This document shows, piece by piece, positions 1 through 9,116 of a stretch of DNA of 64,000 nucleotides. The stretch is from contig NZ_JBLWFS010000007.1 of NCBI RefSeq assembly GCF_048323755.1, forward strand, positions 128,880 to 192,879, given 5' to 3'. Positions within the stretch are counted from its first letter, which is position 1, and each line of letters opens with the position of its first letter. This DNA comes from Alkalihalobacterium sp048323755. Lineage in GTDB: Bacteria; Bacillota; Bacilli; Bacillales; Bacillaceae_F. Below the pieces are notes generated by a model. That model was not told the origin of the DNA, did not search any database, and saw only the letters and a program-made list of their open reading frames with translations. A program made the translations under genes and the position numbers.

Positions 1-2
1 CA

Positions 3-467
3 ATAGTTACCCGATCGCTAAACGAAGTTGGAATTGAGCATTATCGAAATCGGAGCTTTTCAGATTTGTCAGGTGGTGAAAAGCAAAGGGTATTAATAGC
101 TAGGGCCCTCACGCAGGAACCAAAATTATTTATATTAGATGAGCCAACAAATCATCTTGATATTCATCATCAATTACATCTTCTGGATGTTGTGAAAGGC
201 TTGAAACTGACGTCTTTAGCTGCATTACATGATTTAAATTTAGCAGCTGCTTATTGCGATAAATTACTAGTTATAAATAAAGGGGAAATCGTTGCAGAAG
301 GTTCACCAGAGCAAGTGTTAACAGAAGAGCTATTAGCCGATGTGTTCTGTGTTAATGGGACTATCATTAAGAACCCAATTACTGAGAAAGTCCATGTTTT
401 ATATACTTCAAAAACGGTGGCTAAATCAAAAGGGGAAAACTTACGATCTTTTGCTTCGCATATTTAG
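3..467 (+). CDS. ABC transporter ATP-binding protein, siderophore/heme (FecE/BtuD-like), 5' truncated by window
   Basis: C-terminal part of an ABC ATPase whose start lies before the window; the reading frame is open from base 3. Visible are the signature LSGGEKQR, the Walker B stretch LFILDEP with catalytic Glu, the D-loop TNHLD and the switch His in ALHDLNLAA. This pattern is typical of FecE/FhuC/BtuD ATPases that energise iron-siderophore, heme or cobalamin import at the inner face of the membrane. The gene ends 9 bp before a rubredoxin-methyltransferase gene, which is followed by a binding lipoprotein, so all three probably form one uptake operon. The metal or chelate cannot be read from this fragment. 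Confidence 0.9.
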   Translation: MVTRSLNEVGIEHYRNRSFSDLSGGEKQRVLIARALTQEPKLFILDEPTNHLDIHHQLHLLDVVKGLKLTSLAALHDLNLAAAYCDKLLVINKGEIVAEGSPEQVLTEELLADVFCVNGTIIKNPITEKVHVLYTSKTVAKSKGENLRSFASHI

Positions 468-476
468 GAGGAAGGA

Positions 477-1571
477 ATGGGCGAATATCAATGTAATTTT
501 TGTGGATTTCAATATGAAGAAAGAAATGGCGATACGAAAAACGGAATTCCAAAAGGAACACCATTTGAACAGTTAGCTGGGTCCCTTTGTAATCGCTGCG
601 GCATGCAGGGGGAACGGCATGAAAGACAACAGACTAAACCTTATATTGGCCTTGAAGCCGAGTATTTCGATCTTTTTACTGGAAAAAGTGGTGTGAAATT
701 CTTTAAACAAATGATTAATACTACTTCTGAACCTTCTGTATTAGAGCTAGGAGTTGGTACTGCCAGAATCGCGTATGAATTAGCTTTTGAGGGAGTTGAT
801 GTCATAGGGCTCGATACGAGTGAAGATATGCTGGCGATAGCTGAAAAGAAAAGAAAAAGGTTAAGTGATGTTTCCAAGTTAGTTTTACTATACGAGAATG
901 CATTAGATTTCACCTCTTCTATCAAGAAGTTCAGCCATGTTTTACTAACAGAAGGTTTTTTACAACATTTCCTGTTACCAGAAGAGCAGCTACAAGTTTT
1001 AGCAAATGTAAAGAACCATCTAGTTAACGGAGGTTTAGTAGCGGTAGATATTATCATTCCACCCAACGATAGAAGTTGGAAGATGAGACAATGTAAATAT
1101 TGGGGGAAAAAACGGATATATCAAACAATTGAAGGACAAACTTACTTACCTCAACAGACATTTGAAACAACTATAACCTATGAAACATATGAACAAAATA
1201 ATGAAGTATCTCGATTTAAAGTAGACAGGGAGTATAGTCTAATACTTCCTAGAGAGATGTGTTATCTATTAAAAGCAGAGGGCTTTGAAGTAATGGATAT
1301 GTTCGAAAACTATCAAACTAGCTATCAACGTACTTCGCCAACAACATTAATGCCTTACTTAGCAACAAAAAGAATTGGAGCGGTATTAAAAAGAGATGAA
1401 TTACTTAGTGAGAATATAAATGATCTTTCACGTAATCTCGAACCTTATAAAGGTGAGGTTTGGACAAATGGGGGGTATCCATTCCCCATTCAAGGAGACG
1501 TAACAGACTACCAATTAAGTAATCGTTGGACAATTATTGCCAAATATACGACGAAGGAGAATGTAATATGA
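477..1571 (+). CDS. Rubredoxin-like domain fused to class I SAM-dependent methyltransferase
   Basis: The 364-residue protein starts with a rubredoxin-like knuckle pair: Cys6-x2-Cys9 in YQCNFCGFQY, then GD, NGI, the rubredoxin signature GTPFEQL, and Cys38-x2-Cys41 in LCNRCG. Rubredoxins bind one iron (or zinc) through such four cysteines. From about residue 85 follows a Rossmann methyltransferase with motif I VLELGVGT and acidic motif II GLDTSEDM. The start has an AGGAGG 6 bp upstream. Its stop overlaps the ATG of the binding lipoprotein (ATGA), so it is translationally coupled to a metal uptake operon. The domains are read from motifs; the substrate is unknown. Chelate modification or iron release are possible roles, both inference. 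Confidence 0.8.
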   Translation: MGEYQCNFCGFQYEERNGDTKNGIPKGTPFEQLAGSLCNRCGMQGERHERQQTKPYIGLEAEYFDLFTGKSGVKFFKQMINTTSEPSVLELGVGTARIAYELAFEGVDVIGLDTSEDMLAIAEKKRKRLSDVSKLVLLYENALDFTSSIKKFSHVLLTEGFLQHFLLPEEQLQVLANVKNHLVNGGLVAVDIIIPPNDRSWKMRQCKYWGKKRIYQTIEGQTYLPQQTFETTITYETYEQNNEVSRFKVDREYSLILPREMCYLLKAEGFEVMDMFENYQTSYQRTSPTTLMPYLATKRIGAVLKRDELLSENINDLSRNLEPYKGEVWTNGGYPFPIQGDVTDYQLSNRWTIIAKYTTKENVI

Positions 1572-2581
1572 AAAAATTATATAAAATGAAGTCGATTTTA
1601 TCAGGTCTTATACTAACATCTATACTGCTAGTTGGGTGTGGACAGGAGACAGGAACAAACGAAGAGGTTACAGGAACGAATAGTACACAATTAGAAGAAA
1701 GTGAAAAGGTCGACCAAAATGAATATGAAGCAACTGAAATCGAAAATAACGAGCAGCTGTTAGTGTTCACTGAAGCGCCTAAGCGTGCCGTTACATTAAA
1801 TCAACATGTGACAGAAGTGATGTTAGCCCTAGGTTTAGAAGAGTTTATGGTTGGAACCGCATATTTAGATGATGCCGTTTTACCAGAATTTAAGGAAGCT
1901 TATGAGTCAATACCTGTTCTCTCGAATCAATACCCATCGCAAGAAGTGTTCCTAGCAGAAGAACCAGATTTTGCTTATGCAGGATGGGCAAGTGCATTTC
2001 GTGAGGATAATATCGGTACTGTTGAACAATTAAAAGAGTTTGGCATCAATGCGTACTTACATGAGTCTTCTAGTAAAGTGGGACCGACAATTGATGATAT
2101 TTATTCAGATATTCGAAATATAGCACGTATCTTTAACGTTGAGGAAAGAGGAGAACAATTAATTGCTTCAATGGAAGAAGAACTAATTGATATACAAAAA
2201 GATATTCCAGAGGTAACAGAAAAGAAGAAAGTATTTGTATTTGATAGCGGAGATACGGCACCTTTTACAGTGGCGCAAAATTTTCTGAATTCGTTAATTA
2301 CGCTAGCGGGAGCAGAAAATATTTTTAGTGAGATTGATAAAAACTGGGCCGAAGTAAGCTGGGAAGAAGTAGTGGACCGAGATCCTGAAGTAATTATCAT
2401 TGTTGATTATGGCGAAACGACGGCTGAAGAGAAAAAAGAAACATTACTGAGTCATCCAGCCCTTGAGGATGTCACTGCTATAAAAAAAGAGAACTTTATA
2501 GTAATCCCATTATCTGCAGCTGCAGAAGGGATCCGAGCGCCATATGCTTTAGAAATTTTAGTGAACGGCCTATACAAATAA
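1568..2581 (+). CDS. ABC transporter substrate-binding lipoprotein, iron-siderophore type
   Basis: Extracytoplasmic binding protein of the FepB/BtuF/FecB type, about 337 residues. A lysine-rich start, hydrophobic stretch and lipobox LLVGC mark it as a lipoprotein anchored outside the membrane. The opening KRAVTLNQHVTEVMLALGLE and the later EVSWEEVVDRDPEVIIIV are hallmarks of this fold. The chosen ATG overlaps the upstream TGA and has GAAGGAGA before it; an upstream in-frame ATG at 1526 lies inside the methyltransferase gene and is unlikely. It should deliver an iron chelate to a permease paired with the truncated ATPase; the permease must lie outside the window. Confidence 0.88.
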   Translation: MKKLYKMKSILSGLILTSILLVGCGQETGTNEEVTGTNSTQLEESEKVDQNEYEATEIENNEQLLVFTEAPKRAVTLNQHVTEVMLALGLEEFMVGTAYLDDAVLPEFKEAYESIPVLSNQYPSQEVFLAEEPDFAYAGWASAFREDNIGTVEQLKEFGINAYLHESSSKVGPTIDDIYSDIRNIARIFNVEERGEQLIASMEEELIDIQKDIPEVTEKKKVFVFDSGDTAPFTVAQNFLNSLITLAGAENIFSEIDKNWAEVSWEEVVDRDPEVIIIVDYGETTAEEKKETLLSHPALEDVTAIKKENFIVIPLSAAAEGIRAPYALEILVNGLYK

Positions 2582-2657
2582 AGTTCAAGTGTTGTTCATT
2601 GCTCATCTGATGAATTCGTACTAGAATAAATAATAGAATACAAGCTAGATGAGAGGC

Positions 2658-3011
2658 ATGAAAAAAATGAACAAACAAATATCTATATTGCTTTCCGTTT
2701 TTATTATACTTTTTGCTTTAATTGGATCATTGGTTAAAACGACAGAAGTCGCACCAGCTAATGCCCGAATGATAGTCGATCATTCCCTTAACGTATATGT
2801 TGCCCCTCCTTGCTTTAATGAAGCTGATGTTACTAACTTTTTAGAGGAAGTAACACTGAAAGATGCGATTGATATGGAGTACAGACCCGATTCAGACTGT
2901 ACGGAAAGTTCATTAATAGGTGAATCAAGAACGCTAATTTCTCTATTACTTGAAACTGTAGGGCTTCGTACAGGAAAGTGGGATCGCGATGGGGAATGGC
3001 AATTACAATAA
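2658..3011 (+). CDS. Small exported or membrane-anchored protein of unknown function
   Basis: About 117 residues, not recognised. The N-terminus has basic residues followed by a hydrophobic segment (ISILLSVFIILFALIGSLV) that acts as signal peptide or anchor; the rest is soluble with two cysteines (PPCFNEAD and DSDCTES) that could form a disulfide outside the cell. Several ATGs are possible (2649, 2658, 2667); GAGAGG at 2651-2656 best fits 2667. It sits 70 bp after the binding lipoprotein and before a strong terminator, so it may be the last gene of the uptake operon. Confidence 0.6.
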   Translation: MKKMNKQISILLSVFIILFALIGSLVKTTEVAPANARMIVDHSLNVYVAPPCFNEADVTNFLEEVTLKDAIDMEYRPDSDCTESSLIGESRTLISLLLETVGLRTGKWDRDGEWQLQ

Positions 3012-3060
3012 TTATAGTTTTCGATTTAAGTGATTTGCTTTACCCAACCTTTTATAAAAA

Positions 3061-3107
3061 AAGAAGCTGACTCATAAATTAGTTATCTATGAATCAGCTT
3101 CTTTTTA
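3061..3107. terminator. Bidirectional terminator between uptake cluster and thiC
   Basis: Inverted repeat AGAAGCTGACTCATA / TATGAATCAGCTTCT flanked by A-run and T-run, placed between convergent genes. Confidence 0.85.
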
Positions 3108-3111
3108 CTTG

Positions 3112-4866
3112 TTATCTATAAATTTTACTTCCTTGTTCTTTAAATTCTTCAGATTTCTTCTCCATTTCTTCTTTTAACAATGTATGTTCATCCATTCCCT
3201 TTTCTTTTGCGGTTTGACGAATATCTTGAGAGATCTTCATACTGCAAAACTTAGGCCCGCACATGGAACAGAAGTGAGCGGTTTTGGCACCTTCTGCCGG
3301 CAGGGTTTCATCATGAAAACTCATTGCTTTTTCTGGGTCTAATGATAAGTTAAATTGATCACGCCAACGGAATTCGAACCGCGCCTTTGAAAGTGCATCG
3401 TCTCGTCTTTGGGCATTTGGATGGCCTTTTGCTAAATCTGCTGCGTGAGCAGCAAGTTTATAGGTCACAACACCTTCACGAACATCGTCTTTATTCGGCA
3501 ACCCTAAATGTTCCTTCGGTGTTACATAGCAAAGCATGGCAGTACCATAAGAAGCTATCATCGCGGCGCCGATCGCTGAAGTAATATGGTCATAGCCTGG
3601 TGCGATATCAGTTGTTAGTGGACCTAATGTGTAAAAAGGGGCTTCGTGACAAATATCAAGTTGTTTATCCATATTTTCTTTTATCTTGTGCATGGGCACG
3701 TGTCCAGGACCTTCGACCATTACTTGAACATCATGTTCCCAAGCAATTTTCGTTAATTCGCCTAATGTTTCAAGCTCAGCAAATTGGGACTCATCATTCG
3801 CATCAGCAATCGAACCTGGACGTAAACCATCTCCTAATGAGAAGGCGATATCGTATGCTTTCATTATTTCACAAATCTCAGCAAAATGAGTGTAGAGGAA
3901 GTTTTCCTGGTGATGTGCCAGACACCAAGCGGCCATAATGGAACCACCTCTAGAAACAATACCGGTTAAACGATTAGCTGTAAGCGGGACATAACGTAGT
4001 AACACTCCCGCGTGGATTGTAAAATAATCTACACCTTGTTCCGCTTGTTCAATTAATGTATCTCGATAGACTTCCCATGTTAAGTCCTCAGCGACTCCAT
4101 TTACTTTTTCAAGGGCTTGGTAGATAGGGACTGTACCTACTGGAACTGGACTGTTTCGAATAATCCATTCTCTTGTAGTATGTATATGTTTGCCTGTAGA
4201 TAAATCCATGATTGTATCGGCACCCCAGCGGATCGCCCACGTCATTTTTTCAACCTCTTCTTCTATTGAGGAGCTGACTGCAGAGTTCCCAATATTCGCA
4301 TTAATTTTTACGTGGAAGTTGCGTCCGATAATCATGGGTTCACTCTCGGGGTGATTAATATTCGATGGAATAATCGCCCTTCCACTCGCTACTTCAGATC
4401 GAACAAATTCAGGATCTAAACCTTCTCGGATCGCAATAAACTCCATTTCAGGTGTGATCATTCCTTTTTTAGCATAGTGGAGTTGGGTTACATTCTTCCC
4501 TTGCTTCGCTCGTAATGGTTTCCTGCTTGTTGTATCAAAGACTTCCACAGCTTTCGTTCTTTCAATATCAATAAAACCATTATCCTCGGGTTTTATATCA
4601 CGACCCTCATAATATTCAACGTCACCACGATCTAATATCCATTGTTTGCGTAAACCAGGCAAACCTTTTCTTACATCTGATTGGTAGTTAGTGTCTGTGT
4701 AAGGCCCAGTCGTATCGTATACCCTAAACGGTTCATTAGGAATTTCTTCTCCATCAAATGAGGTTGGGCTTAGTTCAATTTCACGGAAAGGAACAGCAAT
4801 AAAATCGTTTGTACTACTTTTCTCATAAACTTTCTTACTGTTTGGAAATGGGTTAAGAATTGACAT
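3112..4866 (-). CDS. thiC: Phosphomethylpyrimidine synthase ThiC
   Basis: Radical-SAM enzyme converting aminoimidazole ribotide to HMP-phosphate in thiamine synthesis. The 584-residue length fits the family. Visible are the conserved core RWGADTIMDLSTG, the segment MVEGPGHVPMHKI and the C-terminal cluster motif CSMCGPKFCSM (CxxCxxxxC) that binds the 4Fe-4S cluster. The start has an AGGAGG 7 bp upstream. The gene stands alone and is preceded by a TPP riboswitch and its terminator, so it should be shut off by thiamine pyrophosphate. Confidence 0.98.
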   Translation of the reverse strand: MSILNPFPNSKKVYEKSSTNDFIAVPFREIELSPTSFDGEEIPNEPFRVYDTTGPYTDTNYQSDVRKGLPGLRKQWILDRGDVEYYEGRDIKPEDNGFIDIERTKAVEVFDTTSRKPLRAKQGKNVTQLHYAKKGMITPEMEFIAIREGLDPEFVRSEVASGRAIIPSNINHPESEPMIIGRNFHVKINANIGNSAVSSSIEEEVEKMTWAIRWGADTIMDLSTGKHIHTTREWIIRNSPVPVGTVPIYQALEKVNGVAEDLTWEVYRDTLIEQAEQGVDYFTIHAGVLLRYVPLTANRLTGIVSRGGSIMAAWCLAHHQENFLYTHFAEICEIMKAYDIAFSLGDGLRPGSIADANDESQFAELETLGELTKIAWEHDVQVMVEGPGHVPMHKIKENMDKQLDICHEAPFYTLGPLTTDIAPGYDHITSAIGAAMIASYGTAMLCYVTPKEHLGLPNKDDVREGVVTYKLAAHAADLAKGHPNAQRRDDALSKARFEFRWRDQFNLSLDPEKAMSFHDETLPAEGAKTAHFCSMCGPKFCSMKISQDIRQTAKEKGMDEHTLLKEEMEKKSEEFKEQGSKIYR

Positions 4867-5033
4867 AAAAAAATCCTCCTAAGTTTGATTTAAGTTCTTG
4901 ATGATAGAACCGATCATGGAGGAGGGGGGTCACAATATAAGAAATTTCATCCTTTTTATAGCAGCAACAATTAAAAATCATTTGACTGTTATAAATGTCA
5001 ACGACTTTAATAATATGCGCACACTATAAAAAT

Positions 5034-5060
5034 AAAAAGACCGCTAGAAAGCGGTCGAAT
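5034..5060 (-). terminator. Riboswitch expression-platform terminator
   Basis: On the minus strand GACCGC-TTTCTA-GCGGTC is followed by a T-rich run, just after the TPP aptamer and before thiC. It fits a transcription-attenuation platform. Confidence 0.75.
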
Positions 5061-5077
5061 GGACATAAATATTCTTC

Positions 5078-5164
5078 AAATCCCTCCGCTAGCATTACCT
5101 AGATCAGGTTCACGGTCGACAACAGTATCAGTTGTCCTCTCAGCCCCTTGCTATGGAGCTCCCG
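5078..5164 (-). ncRNA. TPP riboswitch (THI element)
   Basis: On the minus strand the aptamer shows GGGGCTGAGA near its 5' end, then ACCTGATCTAGGTAATGC and AGCGGAGGGA, the near-invariant THI-box blocks. It lies in the leader of thiC, with an intrinsic terminator downstream. Binding of TPP should favour termination. Confidence 0.96.
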
Positions 5165-5416
5165 TTTTCTTCAGTTGTACTATTAAATTAACACAAAGTT
5201 TTGGAAAAGAAAACAGTTAATTGGATCTATTTTCCTTTTCTTGTTGTTAAGAATAATTTATGAATATCGTTCTGGTGAGCAGGAGTTTTGCCAGGAAATG
5301 TCGAATATTGTTTGTTAATTTTAGCTCTTTATTCCTGTAAAGTGTTACTGTCACATGAAAATCCAACCATATGGGAGGGTTTTCTATCGATTAGCGTGAA
5401 TGGGGAGAATGGGAAG

Positions 5417-5476
5417 GTTGAATAAACCAGTTGGTGATATATCCTTACATAGCCTACGATATCCAATTTATTCAAC
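5417..5476 (+). other. Hairpin in the leader of aspartokinase
   Basis: GTTGAATA at 5417-5424 pairs exactly with TATTCAAC at 5469-5476, and inner GATAT/ATATC plus TTG/CAA extend the helix. No lysine riboswitch signature was recognised. The rest of the 400-bp gap 5165-5565 shows no gene. Confidence 0.4.
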
Positions 5477-5565
5477 TTTGCAAACAGGTAAGGGCTATGA
5501 TAAATTATGAATTATTGAAATATTAAGGGAACAGAAAAAAACTTTATAGGAGTTGGAGAAACGAG

Positions 5566-6936
5566 ATGAGAGTAGCGAAATTCGGTGGAACATCAGTGGC
5601 GAACGCAGAGCAAATTCGTAAAGTGGCTTCAATCATTGCCGAGAACGAAGAAAGAAAATTTGTAGTCGTTTCAGCGCCCGGTAAGAGGGAATTAACAGAT
5701 ACAAAGGTTACGGATTTACTTATACAGTTAGCTGATGCCGTGTTAGAAAAGGGCGACGTTGAGAATGCTCTACGTGCCGTCGTAGGCCGTTATGAAGAGA
5801 TTGCATTAGATCTCAATTTGTCAGCAGATATTATAGAAACGATTAAAGAGGATTTACAAGCCCGAGTAGCTTTTGATACTTCACATGAAGGGAAATTCAT
5901 GGATCAAATGAAAGCGAGCGGTGAAGACAACAATGCAAAGTTAATCGCAGCTTACTTTCAAAGTACCGGAATTGAAGCGCAATATGTAAATCCAAAAGAG
6001 GCCGGGTTATTAGTGAGTGATGAACCTGGGAACGCTCAAGTTCTTCCGGAAAGCTACGATCATTTGTTCCAACTAAGGGAACGTCCAGGTGTGATTGTTT
6101 TTCCAGGGTTCTTTGGCTACTCTAAAGAAGGAACTTTAGTTACTTTCCCTCGAGGTGGATCGGATATCACAGGATCTATTTTAGCTGCAGGAGTGAAGGC
6201 AGATTTATATGAGAATTTCACAGATGTTGATTCGGTATTTGCTGCCAATCCAAAGATCGTTGAAAATCCTGTGAACATTAAGAAAATGACATATCGTGAA
6301 ATGCGTGAGTTATCGTATGCTGGTTTTTCGGTATTTCATGATGAAGCGCTTATGCCTGCATTTCGTCAGTCCATTCCTGTATGTATAAAAAACACAAATA
6401 ATCCAGAAGCTCGTGGAACGATGATTATGGCTGAACGTGCGTGCGTTTTAAATCCAGTGATCGGAATTGCGAGTGACTCAGAATTTTGTACGCTATATGT
6501 GCGGAAGTACTTAATGCACCGCGAGATCGGTTTTGGACGTAAATTACTTCAAATTATTGAAGAAGAAGGCATTTCATATGAACATATCCCATCTGGAATT
6601 GATGACACGTCTGTTATTTTAAAACAGTGTCAGTTAGATGGAGAGAAAGAAGATCGCATCATTACTCGTATTCGAGAAGAGTTAGATGTAGATGATGTGT
6701 ATGTAGAGCGCGATTTTTCCATGATTATGATGGTTGGCGAAGGAATGCACAATACGATCGGCCTTTCAGCACGTGCAACTACGGCACTTGCCAATGCTGA
6801 TGTAAACATTGAAATGATTAACCAAGGTTCCTCGGAAGTCAGTTTAGTGTTTGGTATTCGCCAAGAAGATGAAGAGAAAGCAGTTCGTGCCCTATATGAT
6901 GAGTTTTTTGGAGCGGCGGACGAGTCAATTGAATAA
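5566..6936 (+). CDS. thrD: Aspartate kinase (aspartokinase III type)
   Basis: Phosphorylates aspartate at the head of the lysine, threonine, methionine and diaminopimelate pathways. The N-terminal KFGGTSVA motif, the catalytic stretch LVTFPRGGSDITGS and two C-terminal ACT domains (from about residue 300; GEGMHNTIGLSARATTALA) are visible. The length of 456 residues and lack of an internal beta-subunit start match the B. subtilis YclM/ThrD isozyme rather than LysC or DapG; the symbol is assigned on this resemblance. AGGAG stands 11 bp upstream of the ATG. Confidence 0.9.
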   Translation: MRVAKFGGTSVANAEQIRKVASIIAENEERKFVVVSAPGKRELTDTKVTDLLIQLADAVLEKGDVENALRAVVGRYEEIALDLNLSADIIETIKEDLQARVAFDTSHEGKFMDQMKASGEDNNAKLIAAYFQSTGIEAQYVNPKEAGLLVSDEPGNAQVLPESYDHLFQLRERPGVIVFPGFFGYSKEGTLVTFPRGGSDITGSILAAGVKADLYENFTDVDSVFAANPKIVENPVNIKKMTYREMRELSYAGFSVFHDEALMPAFRQSIPVCIKNTNNPEARGTMIMAERACVLNPVIGIASDSEFCTLYVRKYLMHREIGFGRKLLQIIEEEGISYEHIPSGIDDTSVILKQCQLDGEKEDRIITRIREELDVDDVYVERDFSMIMMVGEGMHNTIGLSARATTALANADVNIEMINQGSSEVSLVFGIRQEDEEKAVRALYDEFFGAADESIE

Positions 6937-7010
6937 CCTAGCATTCGTTTGAGATTGAGTTTGACTGGGTGGAAGGCGAAGCTGGGCCAAATAAAATGGG
7001 AATAAAATAA

Positions 7011-7042
7011 GTAAAAAGCTGAGGGGATTTCCTCAGCTTTTG
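7011..7042. terminator. Bidirectional terminator of aspartokinase and sodium channel genes
   Basis: AAAAGCTGAGG-ggattt-CCTCAGCTTTT. The stem includes the stop codon of the convergent channel gene, a compact arrangement. Confidence 0.85.
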
Positions 7043-7866
7043 TTCATCTTAATCATCATATTTTTAAGTTCCACAATTTCTTTGCGAAGTTCTCGCACCT
7101 CATTTTTCATTTCGGCCTCATCATTATCGTCATCTTCTTTATTTGTTTTTTCTACATTACTTACGATAACACCAATAAATAAGTTAAATACAATAAAGGT
7201 ACCGACAAGTATAAAGAGGACAAAATAGATCCACGACCAAGCTACTTCTGCAAATATGGGGCGCATAACCCCGCTAGCCCACGACTCTAGAGTAACTACC
7301 TGGAATAGGGTTAATAACGATAATTGTAAATTACCGAAATATTCAGGTGCGACATCGGCAAATAACATCGTTCCTGTAACCGCAAATATATAAAAGATAA
7401 TGCTCATTAAAATCATAATATTCCCTAGTGCGGGGATCGTTAATAAGAGCGCATCAACTAATTTCCGTAATGAAGGAATAACGGAAATCGCTCGTAGGAC
7501 CCGAAGAACACGCAGAATACGTAAAACAGTGACAAAGTGTGCACCTACAAAAATATGTCCTGCCGCAACAATAAGAAAATCAAACCAGTTCCAGCTGCTT
7601 TTAAAGAAGGTGTAGGTTGGACGGGCAGCAATCATTCTTAGGGCAATCTCAATTGTAAAAATCCATAATAATGTAATGTCAGCATAGTAAAACCAACTTG
7701 TATACGTTTGGTAAACATTAGGATATGTTTCGATCCCTACAACAATGGCGTTTATAATAATAAATGTAATGACCGTAGTGGTAAATGCTTTATGTTCAAC
7801 TATTTTTGCACAGTATTCCGAAATCCGATGCGGTTGTTTGTTTTCTTTAGCTTGTTGTGAAGCCAT
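7033..7866 (-). CDS. Voltage-gated sodium channel, NaChBac/NavBP family
   Basis: A 277-residue six-helix channel subunit that would assemble as a tetramer. S4 carries regularly spaced arginines (LRILRVLRVLRAISVIPSLR). The pore loop holds TLESWAS, the same selectivity filter as NaChBac, indicating Na+ over Ca2+. S6 (FNLFIGVIVSNV) is followed by an acidic linker and a heptad-like C-terminal coiled coil, the known tetramerisation tail. In alkaliphilic Bacillus this channel supports Na+ re-entry for pH homeostasis, motility and chemotaxis, so its presence suggests an alkaliphile. It is transcribed alone. Confidence 0.95.
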   Translation of the reverse strand: MASQQAKENKQPHRISEYCAKIVEHKAFTTTVITFIIINAIVVGIETYPNVYQTYTSWFYYADITLLWIFTIEIALRMIAARPTYTFFKSSWNWFDFLIVAAGHIFVGAHFVTVLRILRVLRVLRAISVIPSLRKLVDALLLTIPALGNIMILMSIIFYIFAVTGTMLFADVAPEYFGNLQLSLLTLFQVVTLESWASGVMRPIFAEVAWSWIYFVLFILVGTFIVFNLFIGVIVSNVEKTNKEDDDNDEAEMKNEVRELRKEIVELKNMMIKMNKS

Positions 7867-8068
7867 CTCTCTCCTCCAAAACTTACTCTTTAATCATCTA
7901 TGTTCTACAAGGTAATGATTTAAGCTTTAAATGCATACCTACTTATTTTACTAGATTTTTATGTATAGGGGAAGTAAACATCATAACTTCGTTCAACACA
8001 TTGCCACCCACGAACAATATTCATTTTGTTACAATAAAGGAAATGTTGTATAGAGGGAGATGGAGATA

Positions 8069-9106
8069 ATGGGTCATTATTCGGTCATTATTGTCGGTGC
8101 TGGGTTAGCTGGAATTATGGCAGCAAAGAAATTTTCAGAGAAAAGTGTGAAATACCTCGTATTAGATAAAGGGAAAAGTGTCGGGGGTCGAATGGCTACG
8201 AGAAGAGTAAATGGTGGTAGAAGTGATCACGGTGCACAATTCTTTACTGCTCGTAGTGAGCAAATGAAAGCTCTTGTAAAGGAGTGGGAGAAAGCTGGCC
8301 TTATCCATACTTGGACAAATGGATTTCATCAAATGAATAATGTAACAGAACTTAATAGTCTATCATTACATAATGACGGTTACCCTCGTTATGCAGGTAA
8401 GAACGGAATGAATGCTTTAATGAAGGAATTAGCACAAGATGTAAACATTAAAGTAGACCATAAAGTTGAAAGAATGGAGTGGATAGAGGATAAATGGTCT
8501 GTAATTGTACGCAAAGGAAAAGAAGCAGAGTTAATATCTTTTACCGCAGACCAGTTATTATTAACTTCACCTACACCACAATCTTTAGAGTTAATTGAAA
8601 GAGTAAAGGTGGAGGGAAATATAAAAGAAGATCTTAAGGCAACGAGTTATTTTCCTTGTTTATGTGCAATTGTTGCACTAGATGCACCTACGAATATACC
8701 AAAGCCAGGTGGGATTCAAATAAAAGAAGGGGTAGTGTCGTTCCTAGGTGATAATCAACAAAAAGGCATATCGGACACAACGGTAGTGACGATACACGGA
8801 AACGAATATTGGTCTCGTGAACATTATGATCAAGAGGACGAGGTCATCATAGAAAAACTAATTCAAGCAGCAAAGCCTCTTCTAGGAGAAGGAGAGATAC
8901 TAGAAAAACAGTTAAAGCGTTGGCGTTATTCAAAACCAGAAGCTTTACACCCTGATGAATTGGTTGCCACAACCATTCCGGGACCTATCGCTTTTGCTGG
9001 AGATATCTTTAAACGAGGAGCTGTTGAAGGTGCTATTCTATCGGGATTAGCAGCATCAGATTGGATGTTACACCGGAATGATCAACCTTCAAGTGCCAAT
9101 AACTAG
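8069..9106 (+). CDS. FAD-dependent oxidoreductase, renalase/amine-oxidase-like
   Basis: N-terminal dinucleotide-binding motif VIIVGAGLAGIMAAKK with the VLDKG acidic beta-2 end, then the family signature GGRMATRR and DHGAQFFTAR typical of renalase-like flavoproteins. A C-terminal FAD motif (PIAFAGDIFKRGAVEGAILSG) closes the fold. AGAGGGAG at 8052-8059 best fits the ATG at 8069 rather than the in-frame ATG at 8060. The next gene, a methyltransferase, starts 10 bp after the stop and is probably co-transcribed. The substrate is not evident. Confidence 0.85.
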   Translation: MGHYSVIIVGAGLAGIMAAKKFSEKSVKYLVLDKGKSVGGRMATRRVNGGRSDHGAQFFTARSEQMKALVKEWEKAGLIHTWTNGFHQMNNVTELNSLSLHNDGYPRYAGKNGMNALMKELAQDVNIKVDHKVERMEWIEDKWSVIVRKGKEAELISFTADQLLLTSPTPQSLELIERVKVEGNIKEDLKATSYFPCLCAIVALDAPTNIPKPGGIQIKEGVVSFLGDNQQKGISDTTVVTIHGNEYWSREHYDQEDEVIIEKLIQAAKPLLGEGEILEKQLKRWRYSKPEALHPDELVATTIPGPIAFAGDIFKRGAVEGAILSGLAASDWMLHRNDQPSSANN

Positions 9107-9116
9107 GTAGGGGAGA

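Noticed and set aside
641..1066. 141-residue minus-strand ORF
   Set aside because: Antisense shadow of the rubredoxin-methyltransferase gene, without Shine-Dalgarno or recognisable motif.
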